From Saprospiraceae bacterium (GTDB lineage: Bacteria; Bacteroidota; Bacteroidia; Chitinophagales; Saprospiraceae): DNA of 64,000 nt. The translations under genes and the position numbers were made by a program. Position 1 is the stretch's first letter. Every line of letters begins with the position of its first letter. The stretch covers positions 62,001-126,000 of the forward strand of contig JADJVK010000006.1 of the NCBI GenBank assembly GCA_016710625.1, read 5' to 3'. Shown in pieces: positions 36,988 to 48,000 of the stretch. A model generated the notes under the pieces. It was not told the DNA's origin. It ran no database searches and saw nothing but the letters and a program-made list of their open reading frames with translations.

Positions 36988-39900
36988 ATGAACTTTTATT
37001 ATTTTTTATCAACCTACACAGTTTTTAATAAAATTCCTAATGTATTGACAAGACTCTTTGTCATTATTTTCTTTATTATATCTAGTAATAGCTTATATTC
37101 GCAAGAATGGATATATAATTCTAATACTGGAGTTCAAGAATCTAATTACTTTAATATTCAAGAAAATTTTAGGAATTACTGGTCTAATAGAGATTCTACA
37201 ATAAAAGGTAAAGGTTTTAAAGCTGGAAAAAGATGGTTATATCATTGGAAGAATAGGGTAGATGAAAATGGAAGATTTCCTGCTGCAAATGCTAACTTAA
37301 GTGCCTTTGATGAATATCTCAACAATCATCTTACTGATAATTCAAATGATAGAGGTGTACGTTCAGCTGCAAATTGGACTTCATTAGGTCCAAATACCTC
37401 ACCAGGAGGCTATGGAGGTAATGGTAGAGTAAATTCAATAGCATTTCATCCTACTAATACAAGTATTATTTATATTGGTGCTGCAGGTGGAGGATTATGG
37501 AAATCCTCTAACGGTGGAACTAGCTGGACTCCATTAACAGAAAGTATAGGTTCAATGGGTGTTTCAGGCATAGTTGTAGTTCCATCTGATCCAAATATAA
37601 TTTACATTGCTACAGGAGATGGAGATGCATCAGATAATAATTCAATTGGAGTATTAAAATCAATTGATGGTGGTGTTACTTGGAATACAACTGGTTTAAA
37701 CTGGACAACTAGTAATGGAAGAGTTATAAGAAGATTGGTTATTGATCCAAATGATGAAAATACTTTAATGGTTGCTTCAAGTAATGGCATTTATAGAACA
37801 GTTAATGCTGGTACAACTTGGACTCAAGTTCAAGCTGGAAATTTCTATGATTTAGAAGCTAATCCGTTAGCAACTTCTGAAACATTTTATGCTTCTACAA
37901 GTACAGCAATATATAAGTCAACAGATAATGGAGCAACTTGGACAAGTGTTCAAACAATTACAGGTAGTAATAGAATTGCTTTAGCAGTTACAGCTGCAAA
38001 TAATACAGTAGTATATGCATTAAGTTCAAAATCTTCTAATAGTGGTTTTAATGGACTTTACAAATCCACAAATAGTGGTACATCGTTTACTTCACAATCT
38101 ACTACTCCCAATATACTAGGTTATAATCAAGATGGTATGGATACTGGTGGTCAAGGTTGGTATGATTTAACTCTAACAGCTGACCCTTCAAGTGAAAATA
38201 CTGTTTATGTTGGAGGAGTTAATATTTGGAAATCTACAAATGGGGGAACTTCTTGGGCAATAAATACCATGTGGTTTAGCGGTACTGGTCTTCCAACTGT
38301 TCATGCAGACAAACATGCATTAGAATGGCAAGGTAGCACCTTATTTAATGGAAATGATGGAGGAGTTTATAAAACATCAAATGGAGGAACAAGTTGGACT
38401 GAAATTACTGCTAATTTGGTAATTAGTCAAATGTATAGATTGGGTGTATCTAAATCAGATACAAAAGTAATAACTGGTCTTCAAGATAATGGAACAAAAT
38501 TGAGATCAACAGCTGGAGTTTGGTCTGATGAATTAGGTGGTGATGGGATGGAATGTATTATTAATCCAGCAACTCCAAATACAATGTATGGTGAAATATA
38601 TTATGGAGATATTAGTAGATCAACAAATGGAGGTACTTCATGGACTGGAATAACACCTCCAGGTGGAGCAAATGGAGATTGGATTACTCCATATACCTTA
38701 AATCCTCAAAATCCAACAACAATATATGCTGGATATCAAGTAGTTTATAAAAGTGTTAATCAGGGAACATCTTGGACAACTATTAGTGCGAATCTTGCAG
38801 GTGCTAATTTGACTTATTTGAATGTTGCCCCATCTGATTCAAATACTATATATGCAGGTACATCTAATAGTATGTATCGAACAACTAATGGGGGTACTAC
38901 TTGGACAACAGTAACTGTACCTGGTTCTTCTGTAAATATGATAGTTATTCACCCATTAGTTCCAACTACTCTATGGGCTGTCAGACAAAATTATACAGCA
39001 GGTGCAAAAGTTTATAAATCTACTGATGGTGGTGCTACATGGACAAATATTAGTGGAACATTACCAAATATACCAGCAAATTGTATTGCTTATGCAAAAT
39101 GCACACAAGATGGATTATATGTAGGTATGGATGTTGGAATTTATTATAGAGATAATACCTTATCAGATTGGGTTTTATATAATACTCAACTTCCTAATGT
39201 TGAAATTGCAGAATTGGAAATTAAGGAAAGTGAAAATTCAATTTATGCAGCAACTTATGGTAGAGGTTTGTGGAAATCTGATTTATATATGTCAGCACCC
39301 CTTTATACAATGACTTCTGGAACTGTAACAAACCCTTCCACATGTAATGGTACAGATGGAAGCATTGTATTGAATTTTACAAATGTTCCCAATGGAACTT
39401 ATACTATTTCATATAAAAAGAATACAGTTGCTACGAATGTTAGCAAAACTATAACGTCCAATACAACTACTATTTCTGGTTTAGGTGCTGGATCATATAC
39501 TGATTTTAGCCTTACAGTCAATGGTTGTTTAGTAACTTATGCAGGCCCAGTTGTTCTAACAGATCCAGCACTGCCAATTGCAGGACTGACTAAATCTAGT
39601 GATTTAGGTTGTTCAATTTCTATAGTAACATTAACAGCAACTCCTGCAACAGGAATGACTTATGCATGGAGTGCTGGAGTAACACCAATTGCTGGTACAA
39701 ATACTGGTACAGTGACTACTGCTGGAACATATACTGTTACTGTAACGAGTTCCACTACAAACTGTACTGGAACAGCCTCAGTAACTGTTGCAAATAATGG
39801 AGGAGGTTTAACTGCAGGTTTGACAAAATCAAATGATTTGAGTTGTTCTCAAACTATTTCTACATTAACAGCTACTCCAGCAACGGGTATGACTTATACT

Positions 39901-40749
39901 TGGAGTTCGGGAGTAACTCCAATTGTAGGTACAAATACTGGTACTGTAACAACAGCTGGCACATATACAGTTACAGTGACAAGTATATCTGATGGTTGTA
40001 CAGAAACTGCATCAATAACTGTAACGAGTAATACGACCCCTCCAGTAGCAGGTTTGACAAAATCAAATGATTTGAGTTGTTCTCAAACTATTTCTACATT
40101 AACAGCAACTCCTGCAACTGGTGTAACTTATGCATGGAGTGCAGGGGTTACTCCAATAGTAGGAACCAATACAGGAACAGTAACAACGGCTGGAACTTAT
40201 ACAGTTACAGTAACAAGTACAACTAATGGGTGTACTGGAACCGCTTCTATAACTGTAACAAGTAATACAACCCCGCCAGTTGCTGGCTTGACAAAATCTA
40301 ATGATTTAAGTTGTTCACAAACAATTTCTACATTAACTGCTACACCAGCTTCTGGCATGACTTATGCTTGGAGTGCTGGTGTGACACCAATAGTAGGTAC
40401 AAATACTGGTACAGTTACATCAGCTGGCACTTATACAGTAACAGTAACAAGTACAACAAACGGATGTACAGGTACAGCTTCTATAACTGTAACAAGTAAT
40501 ACAACCCCACCGGTTGCTGGCTTGACAAAATCAAATGATTTGAGTTGTTCTCAAACAATTTCAACTTTAACAGCTACCCCAGCAACAGGAATGACATATA
40601 CATGGAGTGCTGGAGTAACACCAATTGTTGGAACTAACACTGGAACAGTTACAACAGCTGGAACCTATACAGTTACTGTTACGAGTACAACAAATGGGTG
40701 TACAGGAACTGCTTCTATAACTATAACAAGTAATACAACACCACCTTAG
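36988..40749 (+). CDS. Giant T9SS cargo protein B, part 1 (VPS10/BNR propeller and first Ig-like repeats)
   Basis: First frame of a gene that runs to 49233 (about 4085 residues when joined). Signal peptide ends near SSNSLYSQ (residue 39). Residues about 130-770 form a sortilin/VPS10-like beta-propeller with Asp-box repeats (KSSNGGTSWTPL, KSIDGGVTWNTT, KSTDNGATWTSV, KSTDGGATWTNI) and HADKHALEW. An SprB-like segment (about 775-860) is followed by the first five 78-residue Ig-like units from 39580. The frame ends at 40749 in a one-base deletion (CCACCTTAGCAGG where the repeats have an extra G before TAGCAGG). Propellers of this kind bind or cleave glycans or act in adhesion; no catalytic residue set was identified. 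Confidence 0.8.
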   Translation: MNFYYFLSTYTVFNKIPNVLTRLFVIIFFIISSNSLYSQEWIYNSNTGVQESNYFNIQENFRNYWSNRDSTIKGKGFKAGKRWLYHWKNRVDENGRFPAANANLSAFDEYLNNHLTDNSNDRGVRSAANWTSLGPNTSPGGYGGNGRVNSIAFHPTNTSIIYIGAAGGGLWKSSNGGTSWTPLTESIGSMGVSGIVVVPSDPNIIYIATGDGDASDNNSIGVLKSIDGGVTWNTTGLNWTTSNGRVIRRLVIDPNDENTLMVASSNGIYRTVNAGTTWTQVQAGNFYDLEANPLATSETFYASTSTAIYKSTDNGATWTSVQTITGSNRIALAVTAANNTVVYALSSKSSNSGFNGLYKSTNSGTSFTSQSTTPNILGYNQDGMDTGGQGWYDLTLTADPSSENTVYVGGVNIWKSTNGGTSWAINTMWFSGTGLPTVHADKHALEWQGSTLFNGNDGGVYKTSNGGTSWTEITANLVISQMYRLGVSKSDTKVITGLQDNGTKLRSTAGVWSDELGGDGMECIINPATPNTMYGEIYYGDISRSTNGGTSWTGITPPGGANGDWITPYTLNPQNPTTIYAGYQVVYKSVNQGTSWTTISANLAGANLTYLNVAPSDSNTIYAGTSNSMYRTTNGGTTWTTVTVPGSSVNMIVIHPLVPTTLWAVRQNYTAGAKVYKSTDGGATWTNISGTLPNIPANCIAYAKCTQDGLYVGMDVGIYYRDNTLSDWVLYNTQLPNVEIAELEIKESENSIYAATYGRGLWKSDLYMSAPLYTMTSGTVTNPSTCNGTDGSIVLNFTNVPNGTYTISYKKNTVATNVSKTITSNTTTISGLGAGSYTDFSLTVNGCLVTYAGPVVLTDPALPIAGLTKSSDLGCSISIVTLTATPATGMTYAWSAGVTPIAGTNTGTVTTAGTYTVTVTSSTTNCTGTASVTVANNGGGLTAGLTKSNDLSCSQTISTLTATPATGMTYTWSSGVTPIVGTNTGTVTTAGTYTVTVTSISDGCTETASITVTSNTTPPVAGLTKSNDLSCSQTISTLTATPATGVTYAWSAGVTPIVGTNTGTVTTAGTYTVTVTSTTNGCTGTASITVTSNTTPPVAGLTKSNDLSCSQTISTLTATPASGMTYAWSAGVTPIVGTNTGTVTSAGTYTVTVTSTTNGCTGTASITVTSNTTPPVAGLTKSNDLSCSQTISTLTATPATGMTYTWSAGVTPIVGTNTGTVTTAGTYTVTVTSTTNGCTGTASITITSNTTPP

Positions 40750-40980
40750 CAGGTTTGACAAAATCAAATGATTTAACATGCTCCCAACCATCTGCAACAT
40801 TAACAGCTACCCCTGCAACAGGTATGACATATGTATGGAGTGCTGGAGCCACTCCAATAGCAGGAACCAATACTGCAACTGTAAATACCCAAGGTACTTA
40901 TACAGTAACAGTAACTAGCACCACCAATGGTTGTACTGCAACAGCAAGTATAACATAATACGACTCCACCAGTAGCAGGC
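40750..40980 (+). pseudogene. Giant protein B, out-of-frame repeat unit 6
   Basis: Repeat unit 6 reads in a shifted frame (LTKSNDLTCSQPSATLTATP from 40755) after the one-base loss at 40749. It ends at about 40955, where 8 bases are missing relative to other units (ATAACATAATACGACT lacks GTAACGAG). The two losses sum to nine, so the original frame is restored at 40981. If real, the net protein would lack three residues but carry one scrambled unit and a stop. Confidence 0.7.
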
Positions 40981-41853
40981 TTGACAAAATCGAATGATTT
41001 AACTTGTTCCCAACCAACGGCAACACTTACAGCAACCCCAGCGACGGGTATGACATATGTATGGAGTGCTGGAGCCACTCCAATAGCAGGTACCAATACT
41101 GCAACAGTTAATGCACAAGGTACTTATATAGTAACTGTAACTAGTACCACCAATGGTTGTACTGCAACTGCAAGTATAACTGTTTTAAGTGATGGAAATA
41201 GTCCTATAGCAGGTTTAACAAAATCTAATGATTTGAGCTGTTCACAAACAATTTCAACATTAACAGCTACCCCTGCAACCGGAGTGACATATACATGGAG
41301 TGCAGGAGTAACACCAATTGTTGGAACTAATACTGGAACAGTAACAACAGCTGGAACCTATACAGTAACTGTAACGAGTACAACCAATGGGTGTACTGGA
41401 ACAGCTTCTATTACAGTAACGAGTAATACAACTCCACCGGTAGCAGGTTTGACAAAATCAAATGATTTGAGTTGTTCTCAAACAATTTCTACATTAACAG
41501 CTACTCCAGCAACAGGTGTGACATATACATGGAGTGCAGGTGTGACACCAATTGTTGGCACTAATACTGGAACAGTAACAACTGCTGGAACATATACAGT
41601 AACTGTAACAAGTACAACCAACGGATGTACTGGAACAGCATCAATTACAGTGACGAGTAATACAACACCACCAGTAGCAGGCTTGACAAAATCAAATGAT
41701 TTAAGTTGTTCTCAAACAATTGTAACATTAACAGCAACCAGCGACAGGAATGACTTATACTTGGAGTGCAGGAATAACACCAATTGTAGGCACCAATACT
41801 GGTACAGTTACAACAGCTGGCACCTATACAGTAACAGTAACAAGTACAACTAA
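40981..41853 (+). CDS. Giant protein B, part 2 (repeat units 7-10)
   Basis: Open frame over repeat units 7 to 10 of the Ig-like array, same frame as the gene's first part. The TTG at 40981 is not a true start. It derails near 41740, where CCCC-type context has lost two bases (GCAACCAGCGACAGG instead of GCAACCCCAGCGACAGG), after which the translation is no longer repeat-like. Confidence 0.65.
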   Translation: MTKSNDLTCSQPTATLTATPATGMTYVWSAGATPIAGTNTATVNAQGTYIVTVTSTTNGCTATASITVLSDGNSPIAGLTKSNDLSCSQTISTLTATPATGVTYTWSAGVTPIVGTNTGTVTTAGTYTVTVTSTTNGCTGTASITVTSNTTPPVAGLTKSNDLSCSQTISTLTATPATGVTYTWSAGVTPIVGTNTGTVTTAGTYTVTVTSTTNGCTGTASITVTSNTTPPVAGLTKSNDLSCSQTIVTLTATSDRNDLYLECRNNTNCRHQYWYSYNSWHLYSNSNKYN

Positions 41854-44800
41854 TGGATGTACTGGTACAGCTTCTATCACTGTAACAAGTAATACAACTC
41901 CTCCAGTTGCAGGCTTGACAAAATCTAATGATATAACTTGTTCCCAACCAACGGCAACACTTACAGCTACACCATCGACAGGTATGACATATGCATGGAG
42001 TGCAGGAGCAACCCCAATATTTGGAACAAATACAGCAACAGTAAATACCCAAGGAACCTATACAGTAACCGTAACCAGCACTACAAATGGATGTACAGCA
42101 ACAGCAAGTATAACAGTTTTAAGTGATGGAAATAGTCCAATAGCAGGTTTATCTAAATCTAATGATATAAGTTGTTCCCAACCAATTTCAACATTAACAG
42201 CTACCCCTACAACAGGTATGACATATGCTTGGAGTGCAGGAGTAACACCGATAGTAGGCACCAATACTGGAACAGTAACAACAGCTGGAACATATACAGT
42301 AACTGTAACGAGTACAACCAATGGATGTACAGGTACGGCATCCATAACTGTAACAAGTAATACAACTCCCCCAGTAGCAGGCTTGACAAAATCAAATGAT
42401 TTGAGTTGTACTCAAACGATTTCAACAATAACAGCTACTCCTACAACTGGAGTGACTTATGCATGGAGTGCAGGAGTGACACCAATTGTAGGTACCAATA
42501 CAGGAACAGTTACAACAGCTGGAACATATACAATAACTGTAACAAGTACAACCAACGGATGTACTGGAACGGCATCAATTACAGTAACGAGTAATACAAC
42601 CCCACCAGTAGCAGGCTTGACAAAGTCCAGTGATTTGAGTTGTGCTCAAACCTTAGTTACATTGACAGCAACCCCAGCGACAGGAGTAACTTATGCATGG
42701 AGTGCAGGAGTAACACCTATAATAGGCACCAATACAGGAACAGTAACGACGGCAGGTACATATATTGTAACAGTAACTAGTACGACTAACGGTTGTACTG
42801 GTACAGCGTCAATTACAGTAACGAATAATACGACTCCACCAGTAGCAGGCTTGACAAAATCGAATGATTTAACTTGTTCCCAACCAACGGCAACATTAAC
42901 AGCAACCCCAACTACAGGTATGACCTATACTTGGAGTTCTGGAGCAACTCCAATAGTAGGAACGAATACAGCAACAGTAAATACCCAAGGCACCTATACA
43001 GTAACTGTAACAAGTACCACCAATGGATGTACTGGAACAGCTTCTGTAGTTGTAAATCAGTTATTTTGTTGCCCAATTATTGGAAATTTAGGTGTTTCAA
43101 GCCCAGCATCATGTTTAAATAGTAATTTTATACTTACTGCTTCAGGTTTACAGAATATGGGATCTACATATGGAATTATATTCAAATATTCAACAACACC
43201 TTTAGCTGATCCTTATACAGGTGGAACTATTTTAGGTACAGTTTTGAATTCTGGATTAACAGGTGGAGGAACAACGGCTACATTGTCAACATCCTTATCA
43301 ATAGCTGGAACCTATTATTTATATGCAATATTAACCCCTGACCCTAGTGATATAAATTGTAGACCTTTTAAAAATAATTCAATTATAATTATTGAAAATG
43401 CTACAGTTAATGCTGTAGCCAATCAGATTGTTTGTAATGGTTCACCAACCAGTACTATTAATTTTTCTGGTAATCCATCTGGAGTCTTTTTTGATTGGAC
43501 TAATAATACACCATCCATTGGTTTGGCAGCAAATGGCAGCGGGTCAATTGCATCATTTACTGCAGTTAATACTGGTAATGCACCAATTACTGCTTCTATC
43601 ACAGTAACACCAAAGTTAACTGTTTCAGGTGTCACTTGTAGTGGAACACCTACAACATTTACAATAACCGTAAATCCTACTCCAACTGTAAATACAATAC
43701 CTAATCAATCAATTTGTAATGGATTTCCAACAATAGCAGTTAATTTTACAGGGAATGTAACAAGTACAGTTTACAACTGGACAAATAATACCCCTTCTAT
43801 AGGATTAGCTAGTTCTGGAACTGGAAATATTCCTTCATTTATTGCAATTAATACTGGAACACTACCAATTGTAGCAACAATTACAGTTACTCCATCCTAT
43901 ACTAATGGTGGGTTAACTTGTACTGGAGTGCCAAAAACATTTACAATTACTGTAAACCCTCAACCAATTGCTATAATAACTAGTTCTTCAGATAGCTTAT
44001 GTCCAGGAGAATCTGGAACGTTAATAGCATCTGGAGGAAATACATATTTATGGAATACAGGGGCTACTACAAGTAGTATTTCAGTAATGGTAACAGTCAA
44101 CACTTCATTCTCAGTAACAGTAACTTCTAGTGCAGGATGTTCAAGTGTAGCTACAAAAACGATTTTTGCAAAACCATTAACGTCTTGTATTCCACCTTCT
44201 TTCTCAAATTATGTTGTAAAAGGATTGCATTCTTCACCACAATTTACAGACCCATGTACCTGTATAGGTAATGGATTGTTTTCAGAAGAAGTTGTAGTTA
44301 CTGATTTCCCTGGTAGAAATTGGTTTATTAATAATACAACAACTAATCCTTCAACATTATTAGATCCTGCTACTTTATTACCTTTTGCGGATGGAACACC
44401 ATTAATTCCAGTGATTCCTGTTCCTGCAAGAACAGATGGAAGAATTTACTATGTATTAAATGGTGTACATAAAGATGGTATAGGATATCAAGCATTTTTC
44501 AGAAGTACCACTTTCCCAGGACAAATATTTCCTACAGCTACTACACCATTAAGTAATAAATGCTATTACCCTGTATTAAATGGTTTTGTAGAAGATTATA
44601 CATATTGTAGAAGCTCATTACCGATTGGGCTTTCTTCAACAATTAATGGAAAGATTGGAGCTGGTAATTTTACAATATCACCTGTACCACCAGGAGTAAC
44701 TAATCCAATAACATCAGTACCAGCTGGAATACCTGCAGGAACTTATACTATAAGTTATAATCCCAAAGTAAGTATTCCACCAGTTTCTGGTGATGATTCA

Positions 44801-45034
44801 ACTGGCATTGCTTGTACAATTTCTAAGTTATTAAAAATTGTAAATACTCCAGCTCAATTAACTTGTAATGATTTATTGAATGTTTCTTTAGATACCACTT
44901 GTCAAGCTTTGATTAATGCTGACATGATATTGGAAGGTAATTATGGTTGTTATGATGACTATTCAGTTGTCTTAAAATTGGGAAATCAAACTGTTCCCAA
45001 CCCTATAACAAGTTTCTATTCTGAAAAACATTGA
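41750..45034 (+). CDS. Giant protein B, part 3 (repeat units 10-15 and further Ig-like domains)
   Basis: 1094 residues. Units 10-15 occupy about the first 435 residues. Then follow a domain paralogous to that at 29960-30290 of gene A (STYGIIFKYSTTPLADPYTG), Ig-like units with WTNNTPSIGLA and TVNPTPTVN, a PKD-like unit (SGGNTYLWNTGATTSS) and a segment (SLPIGLSSTINGKIGAGNF). It ends in LDTTCQALINADMILEGNYG, homologous to gene A at 32460. The stop at 45032-45034 is caused by a missing A in GAAAAACATTGACTG: with six A the frame reads SEKTLTAYVYHKF into the next part. Codon use in this part is AT-rich. Confidence 0.75.
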   Translation: MTYTWSAGITPIVGTNTGTVTTAGTYTVTVTSTTNGCTGTASITVTSNTTPPVAGLTKSNDITCSQPTATLTATPSTGMTYAWSAGATPIFGTNTATVNTQGTYTVTVTSTTNGCTATASITVLSDGNSPIAGLSKSNDISCSQPISTLTATPTTGMTYAWSAGVTPIVGTNTGTVTTAGTYTVTVTSTTNGCTGTASITVTSNTTPPVAGLTKSNDLSCTQTISTITATPTTGVTYAWSAGVTPIVGTNTGTVTTAGTYTITVTSTTNGCTGTASITVTSNTTPPVAGLTKSSDLSCAQTLVTLTATPATGVTYAWSAGVTPIIGTNTGTVTTAGTYIVTVTSTTNGCTGTASITVTNNTTPPVAGLTKSNDLTCSQPTATLTATPTTGMTYTWSSGATPIVGTNTATVNTQGTYTVTVTSTTNGCTGTASVVVNQLFCCPIIGNLGVSSPASCLNSNFILTASGLQNMGSTYGIIFKYSTTPLADPYTGGTILGTVLNSGLTGGGTTATLSTSLSIAGTYYLYAILTPDPSDINCRPFKNNSIIIIENATVNAVANQIVCNGSPTSTINFSGNPSGVFFDWTNNTPSIGLAANGSGSIASFTAVNTGNAPITASITVTPKLTVSGVTCSGTPTTFTITVNPTPTVNTIPNQSICNGFPTIAVNFTGNVTSTVYNWTNNTPSIGLASSGTGNIPSFIAINTGTLPIVATITVTPSYTNGGLTCTGVPKTFTITVNPQPIAIITSSSDSLCPGESGTLIASGGNTYLWNTGATTSSISVMVTVNTSFSVTVTSSAGCSSVATKTIFAKPLTSCIPPSFSNYVVKGLHSSPQFTDPCTCIGNGLFSEEVVVTDFPGRNWFINNTTTNPSTLLDPATLLPFADGTPLIPVIPVPARTDGRIYYVLNGVHKDGIGYQAFFRSTTFPGQIFPTATTPLSNKCYYPVLNGFVEDYTYCRSSLPIGLSSTINGKIGAGNFTISPVPPGVTNPITSVPAGIPAGTYTISYNPKVSIPPVSGDDSTGIACTISKLLKIVNTPAQLTCNDLLNVSLDTTCQALINADMILEGNYGCYDDYSVVLKLGNQTVPNPITSFYSEKH

Positions 45035-48000
45035 CTGCATACGTTTATCACAAATTTAGTAATGCTACTTGTTGGGGTTTACTAAAGATAGAAGACAAGG
45101 TAATTCCGCAGATAGTATGTCCTGGAAATGTAACGATCAGTTGTGCTGCGAAGGAAGAGCCGAGTAATATAGGAATATTATTTCCGAATGGATTGAAGTA
45201 TGGGACAATAATGGAATATAATGATCCGAGTACAGGAGTGAATGTGTACAAGGTAGGGGATAAGAAATACCAAGTGAGGGCAGGCTTAATAGATAAGTGT
45301 TCTGAGGTAAGTTTGAGTTATGTAGATGTTGTACAAGAATATAGTTGTTCAGCGACGACGATGATAACGAAGATAATCACAAGGAGATGGTCAGCGATAG
45401 ATATTTATGGAAACAGTTCAAACTGTACACAGACGATCAGTGTAAGGAGAGCGGTGTTAACAGAGTTAGTGATGCCAATTAACTGGGATGGTCAGCCAGG
45501 GAACAATAGAGTATTAAATATATGTAAAGATTTTTATACAGGGAATCCGAATGATTATAGACATAGAGATTCAGCATGGGTAAAATTAGGAAATGGCTAT
45601 CCATCACCGAAGGCAGGGTTAGTGACAGTAGATACGATATATGTAGGGGAGTTTGATGGCAGTCACGATCCATTAAAGCCAGGAACAGATACATTGTATT
45701 TAAGAGGAACAGGGATGCCAAGTGGAGCGACATGTAGTACAATAAACATGTTATATACAGATACGAAATTGGCTGTATGTGGAGAAGGGTATAAATTAAT
45801 AAGAGACTGGAGAATCTTAGATTGGTGTACGGGACAGATAAGAAACTACACCCAATTGATAAAGGTAGTAGATATGACAGCTCCAGTACTAGAATGTCCA
45901 GCAGATGTAATAGCAAGTACAGATGGCATAAATTGTCTAGGAAGTGGTACATTTCCTACACCGGTAATAACGGACTTATGCTCAGTGAAGACGAGCTATG
46001 AAGTATATTACAATGGAGGTACGGCGTTTCCGGAAGGCGGCTTTGTGGGACAGAATCCAGATGGTAGCTGGCGATATAGCGGATTCCCATGTGGAACATA
46101 TAATTTCAAATATGTAGCGAAAGATGAGTGTGGTAATAGCACGGAGTGTACGACATTTGATTTAACAATCAGAGATTTAACAGTACCAGTATCAGTATGT
46201 AGATCATTGACCCAAGTAACATTGACAAATACACAAGATGATCCATATACAACAGTAAAAGAGTGTGGCTTAACAAAAGTAGAATCATTCAAATTTGACG
46301 AAGGCTCATGGGATAACTGTGGCGGAGTATATTTCAAAGTGAAGAGAGTACAAAGACCAGCAACATATGATGGAAATGGCAATTTCGATGATATAGTATG
46401 GTTCAACTGCGAAGATGTAGGAACAGATATCGATGTAATCTTAAGAGTATATGATGTACAGCCAAATGCTGGACACGTAAATGATAGTTACAAACCAACA
46501 AGGACGGACGGATGTGGACCACAAGGGAACTTTAATGATTGTGTGGTAAAAGTAAGAGTAGAGGATTTAGTAAATCCAACATTAGTATGTCCACCATCAA
46601 TTACAGTTAATTGTTCAACTTATGATTTTGCAAATGCATTACCTAACAGTAAATATCCAGCAGGAGATTCATCATGGTTCAATAAATATTTAGGTAGAAT
46701 CGTAGTATCAGATTGTGGAGGAACATTTAGTGCAGGAACATTTACATATAACAATGGTTCATTCAATGTAACTGCACCAAACGGTAGTGCATTCGATAAC
46801 TGTTATGCAAATATCCAACAAGATGTAAGTTATGAATTAGAGTGTGGAGTTGGAAAAATTACAAGAACATTCAGAGCGATAGACAAAGGAGGAAGACAAT
46901 CAAATCCTTGTACGCAAACGATAACAGTACAAAATCCATCACCATTCTTTATCGATGATACACAATATACAGATCCAGGACCAGACAAGGCGGATCCATG
47001 TGATGGAACAGAATTACATAGAGTGTACAAAGAAGATTGGTTGAAAGATCAAGTAGATATTGATGGCAGTTTTATAGATGTACCAGTAACAGTATTAAGT
47101 CAAGATAATATTATCTGGCCAGACCAATTAGTAGAATTACCAAATTGTACAGGAATAAACGGTATCGGAACAGAGTGTGCAAACACAGGAAAAGATGCTG
47201 GTAAGCCAAGATTATTAAGAAATGACAAATGTGATTTAGTAGCGATGACATATGCAGATGAAGTGTTCCCAATCGAGCCAAATGTATGTGTGAAGATACT
47301 AAGAACATGGACAGTTATTGACTGGTGTCAAAACAAGCCATTTGGCAAGAAGTGGTATTATACACAAGTAATCAAATTGGTAGACAAAGTAGCACCAGAC
47401 TTTACAGGAAATACTTGTAAAAATGATACAATCTGTCAATATCCAACAGATTGTGGTCCAGATGCATTAACCTTGACAGCAAGTGCCAAAGATAATTGTA
47501 CGCCAGATGCAAATCTAAAATACCATTACTTTGTAGATTTGAAAAATAATGGAACGAATGATGGGACAGGAAATAGTGCAGGAGTAACGCTAACGAAGGC
47601 GACAGGCTTAAGCTATGGCATGCATATGATAACATGGTCAGTAGAGGATAACTGTGGAAACGTGAAGACATGTTCGAAGTCAGTCTTGGTAAAAGACTGC
47701 AAGAAACCGACCCCAGTATCGAAGTTATTGACAGTAGAATTGATGCCGAACAATTGCCAAGCCGTATTAGAAGCATTAAAATTAAACAACTTCAGTTGGG
47801 ACAATTGTACACCGATGGAGAAGTTGAGATTCCGAGTAGCGAAATCAGGAGATTATAAACCAGGAATGAGCTTGGCAGAGGTCTTGAATTTGAATGAGTA
47901 TGTAATATTCAATGAAGGGGAGTTAGGAACACAGACAGTAGCCTTGTTTGCGATAGATGAAGATGATAATTGGGATTATGTAGAAACCTTCATAGTGGTA

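Larger units (their letters stand above)
39580..43062 (+). repeat. Fifteen tandem 234-bp units (78-residue Ig-like domains)
   Basis: Units start with GLTKSNDLSCSQTISTLTAT and end with SITVTSNTTPPVA or, in some, SITVLSDGNSPIA. Exact spacing is 234 bp between clean neighbours (41209 to 41443). Two sequence classes alternate irregularly: SQTIS/GTNTGTVTTAG and SQPTA/GTNTATVNTQG. Synonymous differences between units are numerous, so the array is not a fresh slip product, but the protein is strongly homogeneous. The array contains three of the gene's four frameshifts (near 40749, 40955 and 41740). Confidence 0.9.

Noticed and set aside
39580..43062. Regular direct repeats that could suggest a CRISPR array
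   Set aside because: The 234-bp period with conserved protein in one frame and no unique spacers shows coding Ig-like units.
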